Shown piece by piece: positions 7,475 to 13,865 of a stretch of 14,738 bases of DNA. The notes under the pieces were generated by a model. The model was not told where the DNA came from. It ran no database searches and worked only from the letters and a program-made list of their open reading frames with translations. Made by a program: the position numbers and the translations under genes. How positions within the stretch are numbered: the stretch's first letter is position 1; every line of letters starts with the position of its first letter. Origin of the DNA: JACQSR01 sp042577505 (GTDB lineage: Archaea; Nanobdellota; Nanobdellia; Woesearchaeales; JACQSR01); the NCBI GenBank assembly GCA_042577505.1, contig JBHPEA010000035.1, positions 1-14,738 on the forward strand. The letters are read 5' to 3'.

Positions 7475-8601
7475 AGTGCTTCTTTGAATATCGAGAGAAC
7501 CTCCTTTTTCATATCTTTAGGAATAGAATCGGCTGACCGAATACTAAGATAACTCTTAATTAGTTCATCCTCTCTATCCACAGCTTCTTTAAGGAACTTT
7601 TTCTTGAACTCGTTAATGAGACCACCTTTTTCACCATTCTTATAATCTAAGTAAAAAGATAACAAATGTTCATCTCTCCGATAATCTCCTTCATTAGTTT
7701 TCGATAAAATTCTAAACTTATCTTTATCATTTTTTAATTGAGCAAATTTTGCAAGGTTAGGATATCTATGCTTGAGAACTTTCACAATCCCAATATCACT
7801 TAGAGGCCCAACAAAACTTGAAACACCGCACTTATTGTCTGTCAAAATTTTAATCATAGAATCATGTTGAAGGAGACTTTGGTTAGATTTATCAAAAGAA
7901 GGATAACATATGAAACCTTCATCGTCAAAATTAATATTATTATTTTCTTGTTTGTTATCATGGAGAATTAATTTCGCGTTCTTATTAATCAAGTAGGTTG
8001 AAAGTAAAAGGCACGATTCCATATTTTTATACCCCAATCCGAATCCCAGATCATTTTTTAGAAGACCTGTTTTATTCTCTATATGTTCAATAGAAAATCC
8101 TTGTTTAAAAAAATCACCCTGAATATTCAATTTTGAATCTTCAATATTGACCAAGGTAGCGTCTATTCCGATTTCATTACAAAGAGCCAATGATAAGATT
8201 TGTTCTTTTGAAAAAGAGAAAGGAATTATGACCTTATTTTCTGGCGTAAAAGAGCATTGTGGAATCTCAAAATCATAATTCTGATATTCAAACTCAATGT
8301 TCATAAAATTTTTAATGGCCTCTGTAGTTTTTTGGCCAGTAAATTTTGGGATATTATAGACCATATTTTGATAAATGAATGTTTCAAAAATTGGAAAGCC
8401 CATATCGTAAGAGATTTTCTCTTCCCTAAATAAAAGAGGTAGATGAATTGTAGACAATAAAGTTAAATTCCTTTGTAACGTTTCTTTAAGATCTTCAGGT
8501 ATTTTTCCCCAGTGGCCTTTTTCGTAAGATAGGGGATATCTCTTACCCCTAAAAAATATATCAAAACCAGTTGAAGTTCTTTTTGATTTTATATTCAACA
8601 T
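7471..8601 (-). CDS. Degenerate paralogue of the downstream PP-loop protein (likely pseudoenzyme)
   Basis: 376 aa, first gene of a two-gene operon. It aligns with the 445-aa neighbour throughout: TGFDIFFRGKRYPL against SGYTIRYKNEIYPV near the N-terminus, SLALCNEIGID against SYALSEEIGLN in the centre, and RRDEHLLSFYLDYKNGEKG against GRDEQLFSFYLAYKNGAKG near the C-terminus. The PP-loop TFGKDS has become SFSKEQ (129-134), the GNEQS motif has become DNKQE (215-219), and the segment holding the CxxCxxC cluster is deleted between about residues 288 and 306, accounting for most of the length difference. The open reading frame is undamaged, so this is not simple decay. A regulatory or structural subunit of a heteromer is plausible, by inference. 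The ATG is 27 bp from a TATA box. Confidence 0.72.
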   Translation of the reverse strand: MLNIKSKRTSTGFDIFFRGKRYPLSYEKGHWGKIPEDLKETLQRNLTLLSTIHLPLLFREEKISYDMGFPIFETFIYQNMVYNIPKFTGQKTTEAIKNFMNIEFEYQNYDFEIPQCSFTPENKVIIPFSFSKEQILSLALCNEIGIDATLVNIEDSKLNIQGDFFKQGFSIEHIENKTGLLKNDLGFGLGYKNMESCLLLSTYLINKNAKLILHDNKQENNNINFDDEGFICYPSFDKSNQSLLQHDSMIKILTDNKCGVSSFVGPLSDIGIVKVLKHRYPNLAKFAQLKNDKDKFRILSKTNEGDYRRDEHLLSFYLDYKNGEKGGLINEFKKKFLKEAVDREDELIKSYLSIRSADSIPKDMKKEVLSIFKEAL

Positions 8602-8623
8602 TAAAGTAATTCTCAGAATCTTT

Positions 8624-8634
8624 GTTTATAAATT
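8624..8634 (-). promoter_or_regulatory. TATA box of the PP-loop paralogue operon
   Basis: ATTTATAAACA on the minus strand, centred about 27 bp upstream of the ATG at 8601, so the transcript should be leaderless or nearly so. It shares an 85-bp divergent intergenic region with the promoter of the plus-strand gene at 8687. Confidence 0.6.
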
Positions 8635-8645
8635 TTTTCAAATAA

Positions 8646-8686
8646 GTACAGCAATATTTATATATAGTCCATATGGATAACTGTAC
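8646..8686. promoter_or_regulatory. Candidate operator palindromes around the 8687 promoter
   Basis: A perfect 10-bp palindrome, TCCATATGGA, lies at 8668-8677 between the TATA box and the predicted start site, where a bound repressor would block the polymerase. Separately, GTACAG (8646-8651) and CTGTAC (8681-8686) form a 6-bp inverted repeat that brackets both the TATA box and the palindrome. Short palindromes arise by chance in AT-rich DNA, so this is a candidate only; no cognate regulator is identified. Confidence 0.3.
8655..8666 (+). promoter_or_regulatory. TATA box of the 147-aa protein / exchanger operon
   Basis: ATTTATATATAG, centred about 26 bp upstream of the ATG at 8687, predicting a leaderless transcript. 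It is embedded in inverted-repeat sequences that could be operators (see the following entry). Confidence 0.65.
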
Positions 8687-9130
8687 ATGGTAGACGCAAA
8701 GAAAGCACTGTCAGACTGGTACATTCACTTCGTAAGGAATAGGGATCTTATTTTTAATAAAATTGAAAAGATTGACGAGAATGAAGGGATTATTTATTTT
8801 AAAGAAAAAGTCCAAAAACTAATAATTGAACCATTCATTGAAGACATTAAACCAATTCTTGAATCAATGGAAGAAGATAAACATTATGCATTAGTTGCAT
8901 TCAATACTAAACAAAACCTAAAACAACTATTAGAAAACTGGAAAGAACTATCTAATTTTAAATTTTTATCAGTAACCTTTGTAAATCCCCTCTCTCAATT
9001 AGATAAAAAATGGATTGTCATACCCTACACCCATAGTAGAATTACAGAAGAATCCTCTTTAAAGAGGGGATTAATAACAATGTTTGAGACTGTCGAAGAA
9101 TTCAAAAAAGAGGATGTTGAAAGATTATGA
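8687..9130 (+). CDS. Conserved-looking soluble protein of unknown function
   Basis: 147 aa, unrecognised. It is charged and probably cytoplasmic, with no signal peptide or membrane helix. It starts MVDAKKALSDWYIHFVRNRD, followed by a helical acidic/lysine-rich first half; a mixed alpha/beta pattern in the second half (HYALVAFNTKQN, FKFLSVTFVNP, KKWIVIPYTHSR) suggests a small beta-sheet core. No catalytic motif stands out. Its last codon overlaps the exchanger start (ATGA at 9127-9130), so the two are translated from one mRNA, and a regulatory or accessory role for the antiporter is possible. The ATG choice is supported by the TATA box 26 bp upstream. Confidence 0.75.
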   Translation: MVDAKKALSDWYIHFVRNRDLIFNKIEKIDENEGIIYFKEKVQKLIIEPFIEDIKPILESMEEDKHYALVAFNTKQNLKQLLENWKELSNFKFLSVTFVNPLSQLDKKWIVIPYTHSRITEESSLKRGLITMFETVEEFKKEDVERL

Positions 9131-10107
9131 TCCCAATAGATTCATCACCCATAGTTAATTTTTTTCTTGGCCTAGTTGCAATAGGTGCTCTAGTCTATTC
9201 TGCAGAGAAGATAGTAGATAAAATCTTAAAAATTTCAAGACATTTTGGAATATCTGAATTGTTTCTTGGAATAACTGTTATATCAATTGGAACAAGCTTA
9301 GCAGAACTAACAACCACAGTTATGGCAAGTATTGGAATCCTAAAAGGAACAATATCTTATGAAGTCGGTTCTGGAGCTATCCTTGGTACAAACGTTGGAT
9401 CAGATCTTATTCAGTTAACTTTCATAACTGGAATAGTTGCTATATTTGGAGTACTTATTGCTAGAAAGGATTTCTTAAAATACACATTCTCTGTGATGAT
9501 TGCAGCAGAAGTTTTATTATTGTTATTTTGCCTGGATGGAGTCGTCACAAGACAAGAAGGATTTATTTTATTCTTTGGCTATTTGATCTACTTAATAATA
9601 TTATATCGAAGATCTAAACCAGTAAAGACAACAAAAAAGGAAGATGTCCAATTGTCTAAAGAAATTCCATTAGTTCTATTGGGATTTTTGGTTCTAGTAA
9701 TTGCAGCAAATTATATCCTTGACATCTCGGTTTATTTCGTAGGGGTTTTAGGAATAGGGGGATCTTTAATTGGGGCATTAATAATAGGTGTAGCTACCGC
9801 ACTTCCAGAATTCGCAACGGCTATGACTGGCCTAATAAAGCGATGCCCACAAGTATCTTTAGGAACCTTAGTAGGATCTAATATCACCAATCCCACAATG
9901 GTAGTCGGACTTGGAGCCCTAATTTCTACACTCAAGGTCCCTTGGCCAACTAAAGTATTAGATTTACCCTATACAATTTTCTCTGCATTAATAATCCTGG
10001 GATTATTCTGGAGCGGAGAGAGAATAGATAAAAAAGAAGCAATATTCATGATATCGCTCTACATAATATTTATTGTTATAAGATTAAAATTCTTCGCAGT
10101 CGATTAA
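9127..10107 (+). CDS. Na+/Ca2+ exchanger-family (CaCA, YrbG-like) antiporter
   Basis: 326 aa with about 10 hydrophobic segments and the two inverted alpha repeats of cation/Ca2+ exchangers. Alpha-1 is ISIGTSLAELTTTVMAS (53-68) with GAILGTNVGSDLIQ (83-96); alpha-2 is GVATALPEFATAMTG (221-235) with GTLVGSNITNP (246-256). The ion-coordinating glutamates E60 and E228 are both present. In alpha-1 the usual Pro of GTSLPE is Ala59, an unusual change at a helix kink next to the metal ligand. A charged cytoplasmic loop (about 161-178) separates the halves. It is expected to extrude Ca2+ (or a similar cation) in exchange for Na+ or H+. It is translationally coupled to the upstream 147-aa gene and converges on ferritin with a 4-bp overlap. 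Confidence 0.9.
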   Translation: MIPIDSSPIVNFFLGLVAIGALVYSAEKIVDKILKISRHFGISELFLGITVISIGTSLAELTTTVMASIGILKGTISYEVGSGAILGTNVGSDLIQLTFITGIVAIFGVLIARKDFLKYTFSVMIAAEVLLLLFCLDGVVTRQEGFILFFGYLIYLIILYRRSKPVKTTKKEDVQLSKEIPLVLLGFLVLVIAANYILDISVYFVGVLGIGGSLIGALIIGVATALPEFATAMTGLIKRCPQVSLGTLVGSNITNPTMVVGLGALISTLKVPWPTKVLDLPYTIFSALIILGLFWSGERIDKKEAIFMISLYIIFIVIRLKFFAVD

Positions 10108-10601
10108 TCCTGTTTTCTCTCACCAAGAACCTTATCAAGCATAAAGAGACCATTTGGAGAATCTTTGATAAGTTTTAGTTTCTCAACTATCTCACCAGTT
10201 TGGTCTTCTTCTTCAATTTGCTCGTTAGTGAACCAGTGTAGCATAACACTTGCAGCATTATCCTTTTCTTCATTAGCAATTTTTACAAGATTATCAATCA
10301 AAGAAGTAACTTCCAGCTCATGATTGTAAGCCTCTTCAAATGCATCTAAAGGAGATTTCCATTCCTTTTTAGGAGCATCAATAGCATCAAGAATAACTCT
10401 CCCCCCTCTTTCATTAATATGGTTCATGAACTTCATTGAATGCTCAACTTCTTCTCCAGCTTGTACCTTCATCCAACCAGCAAATCCCTTAAAATTTGTC
10501 GACTCAAAGTAAGCTGACATTGACAAATAAAGATATGCAGAGTAAAGCTCAGCGTTAATTTGCTTATTGATAGCATCTTCCATCTTTTTCCCAATTTTCA
10601 T
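10104..10601 (-). CDS. ftn: Non-heme ferritin
   Basis: 165 aa, the typical length of FtnA-type ferritins, which form 24-subunit cages that oxidise and store iron. Ferroxidase ligands can be placed: E18, Y25, E51, H54, E95, E127, Q128 and E131, in the motifs INAELYSAYLYLSM, AGEEVEHSMKFM, NHELEVT and HWFTNEQIEEED. There is no Met haem ligand pattern of bacterioferritin that I can see. It is second in an operon with peroxiredoxin, 11 bp downstream of that gene's stop, and has a near-perfect Shine-Dalgarno sequence. Pairing iron storage with peroxide removal limits Fenton chemistry. The stop overlaps that of the convergent exchanger. Confidence 0.95.
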   Translation of the reverse strand: MKIGKKMEDAINKQINAELYSAYLYLSMSAYFESTNFKGFAGWMKVQAGEEVEHSMKFMNHINERGGRVILDAIDAPKKEWKSPLDAFEEAYNHELEVTSLIDNLVKIANEEKDNAASVMLHWFTNEQIEEEDQTGEIVEKLKLIKDSPNGLFMLDKVLGERKQD

Positions 10602-10606
10602 TTTTT

Positions 10607-10614
10607 ACCTCCTT
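10607..10614 (-). promoter_or_regulatory. Strong Shine-Dalgarno site of ferritin
   Basis: AAGGAGGT, 5 nt before the ATG at 10601, overlapping the peroxiredoxin stop codon. It contrasts with most first genes in this window, which lack any leader, and supports efficient re-initiation on the operon mRNA. Confidence 0.8.
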
Positions 10615-11176
10615 ATATCTTTCCAACCAAATCCAATCCAGGTGTCAGTGTCTTTTCACCAGGTTTCCAATTCATTGGACACACTTGACCTTTATGTTCT
10701 GCAACGAATTTGGCTGCTTCAATCTTCCTAATAGTCTCTTCAACACTTCTACCAATGTTATTATCATGGAATTCAAATGCTTTGATTACACCTTCAGGAT
10801 CAATTAAGAATGTTGCTCTCAAAGAAAGCCCCTCTTCTTCAATGAATGTCCAATAAGATTTACAAACACGACATGAAGGATCAGCTAACATTGGAAACTT
10901 GATTTTCTTTATCGTTTCAGAGTTATCATGCCATGCTTTATGGACGAATGCAGTATCTGTACTTACACTAATAACTTCTGCTCCAAGAGACATAATTTTC
11001 TCATAATTATCTGCAAGTTCTCCCAATTCTGTTGGGCATACAAATGTAAAATCCGCAGGATAGAAAAACAATATAACCCACTTCCCCTTATAATCAGAAA
11101 GACTAATTTTCTTAATATCATTATCAACAAATGCATCCTCAGTAAATTCAGGTGCCTTATCATTTATATTTACCAT
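10613..11176 (-). CDS. 2-Cys peroxiredoxin (AhpC/Prx1 type)
   Basis: 187 aa from the ATG at 11176. An in-frame extension upstream to 11263 exists, but the start at MVNINDKAPEF is preferred because it has a Shine-Dalgarno sequence 6 nt upstream and matches the family N-terminus. It reduces hydrogen peroxide and organic peroxides through Cys47 in FYPADFTFVCPTE (P40, T44, C47), with R120 completing the active site and Cys166 in GQVCPMNW as resolving cysteine. Two extra cysteines, C102 and C105 in SCRVCKSYW, form a CxxC. The reductant (AhpF, thioredoxin or other) is not in the window. It is co-transcribed with ferritin. Confidence 0.95.
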   Translation of the reverse strand: MVNINDKAPEFTEDAFVDNDIKKISLSDYKGKWVILFFYPADFTFVCPTELGELADNYEKIMSLGAEVISVSTDTAFVHKAWHDNSETIKKIKFPMLADPSCRVCKSYWTFIEEEGLSLRATFLIDPEGVIKAFEFHDNNIGRSVEETIRKIEAAKFVAEHKGQVCPMNWKPGEKTLTPGLDLVGKI

Positions 11177-11182
11177 GTTAAT

Positions 11183-11190
11183 ACCCCCTT
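11183..11190 (-). promoter_or_regulatory. Shine-Dalgarno site fixing the peroxiredoxin start
   Basis: AAGGGGGT, 6 nt upstream of the ATG at 11176. It is the main reason for preferring this start over the upstream in-frame alternative, and it implies a real 5' leader on the mRNA. Confidence 0.75.
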
Positions 11191-11220
11191 CGGTTTTTAA
11201 TTTTAGTAAGCAATTTGATC

Positions 11221-11230
11221 TTTTAAATGT
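11221..11230 (-). promoter_or_regulatory. Probable TATA box of the peroxiredoxin-ferritin operon
   Basis: ACATTTAAAA on the minus strand. Initiation about 25 bp downstream would fall near 11200 and give a leader of roughly 24 nt containing the Shine-Dalgarno site. The surrounding sequence is very AT-rich, with other TATA-like stretches at about 11241-11270, so the exact box is uncertain. Confidence 0.4.
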
Positions 11231-11270
11231 TTGGTTTAATAATAAAAAGTATCTTTTATTCAATATAAAA

Positions 11271-11279
11271 GTTTAAAAC
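11271..11279 (+). promoter_or_regulatory. TATA box of the 406-aa orphan gene
   Basis: GTTTAAAAC, centred about 27 bp upstream of the ATG at 11302, consistent with a leaderless transcript. No ribosome-binding site is seen before the ATG. Confidence 0.5.
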
Positions 11280-11301
11280 AGAGTTTTTAAACCCAAGACA
11301 G

Positions 11302-12522
11302 ATGGGGACAAATTACCAACCAGTTAGACAAAAGAATACTTTATGGGATAGTCTAGAGTTAGCCACAAGAAAATTGACAGAATCAGAGATAGTCCCTTCA
11401 AATTTATATCACCATGTGATGTCTTACGCACGTTCTGATAGTTCCAACGTAGGGAATGTAATTGTAAAAAGACCAGTTCATTTCATTGGTAGGGTGTATC
11501 AGGGATTAGATTCTAAATTGCTTATCGAAAATACCTCAGACGAACCTAGAGCGAATCATATCGATAGACTTCAACCAACAGTATCACTTTCAGAAAAAGC
11601 TAGATTGTTATTCAAAGGCATTTATGAAGTTGTTCGATGGCACAATAAAAAAAGAGGAGATCCAGTAGGTTATCTAGCATTAAGATACGTAAATGGAAAT
11701 GGAACACAAGAAGAAAAAGAAGAAGTCATAAGTGAACTAAGGAATTGCCAGGATGCATTCCCTTCAAGATTGCCAACACCTTTATCTGTAAAAAGAAAAA
11801 ACGGGAAACTACAAGTACCATATTCGGGTGATATGGGGGGAACAATAACTTATTTCAAATCAGGTGATTATGATAACGTCCGTCTAGTTTTACCACCTAC
11901 AATCTTCAGTGGTGAAAAAGATCTTAAAACAACAGTTAAACAAGCACTAACACATTTAGAACTAGTTGAAAGCAAGCATCTAGAGAGACTAGAAGATATT
12001 GAAAAATTAACCGATTTACTGTATGATGGTTTAGCTTTAATTTTACCACCTGATGAATTACTTTCAAATGATGCAACAATTACTGGAATGCAAGCAGCCC
12101 ATACATTTAGCAGGATCGCCGATTTCTATGACAGCCAAGGAAAAAAAGATCTTGCAAACGATTTCTTAAAATCCATTATCACCATCCACAAAAGAACATA
12201 TGAAAAATGGGAAGAACAGCCCTTAACTATAGAAGAATCATATAAGATTATCGAGGAAGTAAAAGACGAACTTAAAAGTAAGGGAACTGAAGTTTCTCCA
12301 CTAGAATTTGCATATTTAACAGCACTTTCCGATGCAAGGTACTATCTTGAAAACACCTTTTCAACAACTCTCGGCTCCTTAGCATTCAAACAATTAGAAA
12401 GAGAAGAACCAGAAAGACGAGATAGGTATTTGAATACAATTTTAGCAACTAGATTACTTCCCTTAAAATCTGCAAAAAGAATTCTACATCAATGGGAAGA
12501 AGAATCTAAGTTAAAGAAATAA
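11302..12522 (+). CDS. 406-aa protein of unknown function
   Basis: 406 aa, unrecognised. There is no signal peptide, membrane helix or cofactor motif that I can name, so it is probably cytoplasmic. The N-terminal half is mixed, with GNVIVKRPVHFIGRVYQG (about 51-68) and a beta-rich stretch around SGDMGGTITYFKSGDYDNVRLVLPP. The C-terminal half (about 200-400) is strongly helical and charged, with heptad-like segments (HLERLEDIEKLTDLLYDGLALILPP; ADFYDSQGKKDLANDFLKS; ESYKIIEEVKDELKSKG) that recall TPR- or coiled-coil-like packing. It ends in EEESKLKK. It stands alone between its own TATA box and the TATA box of the next gene. Expression looks genuine given the intact frame and promoter spacing. 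No function is inferred. Confidence 0.8.
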   Translation: MGTNYQPVRQKNTLWDSLELATRKLTESEIVPSNLYHHVMSYARSDSSNVGNVIVKRPVHFIGRVYQGLDSKLLIENTSDEPRANHIDRLQPTVSLSEKARLLFKGIYEVVRWHNKKRGDPVGYLALRYVNGNGTQEEKEEVISELRNCQDAFPSRLPTPLSVKRKNGKLQVPYSGDMGGTITYFKSGDYDNVRLVLPPTIFSGEKDLKTTVKQALTHLELVESKHLERLEDIEKLTDLLYDGLALILPPDELLSNDATITGMQAAHTFSRIADFYDSQGKKDLANDFLKSIITIHKRTYEKWEEQPLTIEESYKIIEEVKDELKSKGTEVSPLEFAYLTALSDARYYLENTFSTTLGSLAFKQLEREEPERRDRYLNTILATRLLPLKSAKRILHQWEEESKLKK

Positions 12523-12528
12523 TCCTAA

Positions 12529-12567
12529 TTTATTTAAACTCTAAAGTCAAAGTATTGGTTGGGTGGT
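12529..12567 (+). promoter_or_regulatory. TATA box and Shine-Dalgarno of the small membrane protein
   Basis: A TATA-like TTTATTTAAA (12529-12538) predicts initiation near 12560, leaving about 10 nt of leader that consists largely of GGGTGGT (12561-12567). That is a Shine-Dalgarno-like element 3 nt before the ATG at 12571. It makes this ATG preferable to the in-frame TTG at 12559. Confidence 0.5.
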
Positions 12568-12570
12568 ACA

Positions 12571-12825
12571 ATGGCTTTAAACAAAAAAGCATTTGCATTA
12601 ACAGCAGGAATAATGTGGGCAGCCTGTATGTTCATATTAACTTTAGTTTCTTTATACACTGGATATGCAACAGGAATCATGAATGCATTAGCAGGAATAT
12701 ACCCAGGATATACAATTAGTCTAGTTGGGAGTATTGTGGGATTAGTTTATGGATTCATTGACGCTTTCATTGGATTGTATATCTTTGCTTGGTTGTACAA
12801 CTTATTAGAAAAAAAGCTGAAATAA
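12571..12825 (+). CDS. Small two-helix membrane protein of the 'bacteriophage holin'-labelled family
   Basis: 84 aa from ATG 12571 (MALNKKAFALTAGIMWAAC). Two hydrophobic segments, about residues 8-30 and 48-78, flank a short glycine/tyrosine-rich loop (YPGYTISLVGSIVG), and the end FIGLYIFAWLYNLLEKK is basic. Small proteins of this pattern (KAFALT.GI.W then GSI.GL..GF.D...G..FAWLYN) occur in many bacteria and archaea and are often named 'holin' by databases. No phage genes are nearby, so that label should not be taken as lysis function; the role is unknown. Its stop is directly adjacent (0 bp) to the stop of the convergent winged-helix gene. Confidence 0.75.
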   Translation: MALNKKAFALTAGIMWAACMFILTLVSLYTGYATGIMNALAGIYPGYTISLVGSIVGLVYGFIDAFIGLYIFAWLYNLLEKKLK

Positions 12826-13101
12826 CTAACTAAGCCCGTAGGAATCAACAAAACCCCTTATTAGTTTGTAATCTTTAAGATAATTAAATCCCTTATCTGT
12901 AAGTTCATATACTTTTTTTCCTTTCTTATCTTTCTTTTCTTCAATAAAATCCTTAGAAATCAACTCATTAAGATACTCCATTAACATTTGATGCGATAAA
13001 TTTGATTTGTAAAGAATATGGGTGGGCTTAACATCACCTCTTTTTTCTCTTAATACATACAAGATGTCGTGTATGATTTCGAGACGGTCTCGTTTTCTCA
13101 T
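12826..13101 (-). CDS. Winged-helix DNA-binding protein (archaeal HTH_45 type)
   Basis: 91 aa with the compact archaeal winged-helix pattern: helix 1 RDRLEIIHDILYVLRE (4-19), helices 2-3 PTHILYKSNLSHQMLMEYLNELISKDFI (26-53) containing the recognition helix, and a beta-hairpin wing EEKKDKKGKKVYELTDKG (54-71), followed by a C-terminal helix that often dimerises (about 72-91). It resembles small regulators such as those near ArnR-type systems. It probably binds DNA as a dimer; the target is unknown. It begins by ATGA overlap with the 7-TM gene, so the two proteins are made together. Confidence 0.85.
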   Translation of the reverse strand: MRKRDRLEIIHDILYVLREKRGDVKPTHILYKSNLSHQMLMEYLNELISKDFIEEKKDKKGKKVYELTDKGFNYLKDYKLIRGFVDSYGLS

Positions 13102-13763
13102 TTTTTCTTAACTAAGTAAAAATTCAATAAAATAAACAAATAAGCAAAAAGTTCTAACACATGTCCAACAACGTAAAATAATTCATGATTGGTAACAAAA
13201 TTAAAATGAATTCTCCCAACAAGTAAGAAAATGAAAGCAACAGCAATAAGAAGCGTCTTCTTTTTTCTTCTATTCTTCAGATAATTTTCTATGAAGTGCC
13301 ATGAAATAAAAATTAAATAAATCGAAGCTAGTAAGTAAAAAACATTAAAAGGATCTCTCCCCATATAGACGACAAGAAGAGAAGTAACCAATAAGAGCCA
13401 AAAAATCCTTTCCCTTTTAATTTTAAATGTCATATAAAGTAAAACTACGAGCCCAGAAATCATGAAAATTATGTGAGCATAAAATCCATAATAATTGAAC
13501 AAAGCAATAGAATTAATCTTAAGTGCAGTGCAAATATTCTCATTAGCCTTTGACACAATTAAAAAATTAAATATCGATTGAAGAAAGTATGAAATTGAAA
13601 TCAGAAAAAACGAAATCCCAAATAACTTGACTTGGCTTTGATCAGTTACTTTATAGATGCGATAAGCAAAAATTGCTAAACCAAGAGTGATAATAGCAAA
13701 TAATAATTCCAAACCTATACCAAATCCAAAAAACCAACTCGGTAAGAGAAATGCATGTGCCAT
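13098..13763 (-). CDS. Seven-helix membrane protein, possible sensor
   Basis: 221 aa from ATG 13763. An in-frame TTG at 13784 would add 7 residues, but the ATG lies at a better distance (32 bp) from the TATA box. About seven hydrophobic helices fill the protein, starting FGFGIGLELLFAIITLGLAIFAYRIYKVTDQSQVKLFGISFFLISISYFLQSIF, with charged loops YRIYKVTDQSQ, KIKRER and NRRKKK. The N-terminal pair of helices resembles the membrane-sensor part of some archaeal histidine kinases, but there is no kinase or other soluble domain. The direct overlap with a winged-helix gene makes a membrane-sensor/DNA-binding pair plausible. No ligand can be inferred. Confidence 0.75.
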   Translation of the reverse strand: MAHAFLLPSWFFGFGIGLELLFAIITLGLAIFAYRIYKVTDQSQVKLFGISFFLISISYFLQSIFNFLIVSKANENICTALKINSIALFNYYGFYAHIIFMISGLVVLLYMTFKIKRERIFWLLLVTSLLVVYMGRDPFNVFYLLASIYLIFISWHFIENYLKNRRKKKTLLIAVAFIFLLVGRIHFNFVTNHELFYVVGHVLELFAYLFILLNFYLVKKK

Positions 13764-13790
13764 TATAATAACTACTCGAAGCAAGTATCG

Positions 13791-13800
13791 TTTTTAAACT
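13791..13800 (-). promoter_or_regulatory. TATA box of the 7-TM / winged-helix operon
   Basis: AGTTTAAAAA on the minus strand, centred about 32 bp upstream of the ATG at 13763, giving a predicted leader of only a few bases. Confidence 0.5.
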
Positions 13801-13835
13801 TTATGAAAACCAAATCAGATCTTTTCTTAACACAG

Positions 13836-13845
13836 TATATAAATG
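13836..13845 (+). promoter_or_regulatory. TATA box of the candidate structured RNA
   Basis: TATATAAATG follows ACACAG. Initiation about 25 bp downstream falls near G13866, just before the first GC-rich hairpin. No long protein-coding frame follows on the plus strand, which is the reason for proposing an RNA gene. Confidence 0.5.
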
Positions 13846-13865
13846 AGATCGTCTACATAATACTT

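Noticed and set aside
11177..11263. 29-residue N-terminal extension of peroxiredoxin
   Set aside because: It would place the start upstream of the likely TATA box and far from the Shine-Dalgarno site; the family begins at the ATG at 11176.
12571..12825. Phage holin or prophage remnant
   Set aside because: There is no endolysin, integrase or phage structural gene nearby, and the family is widespread in cellular genomes, so the label alone is weak.
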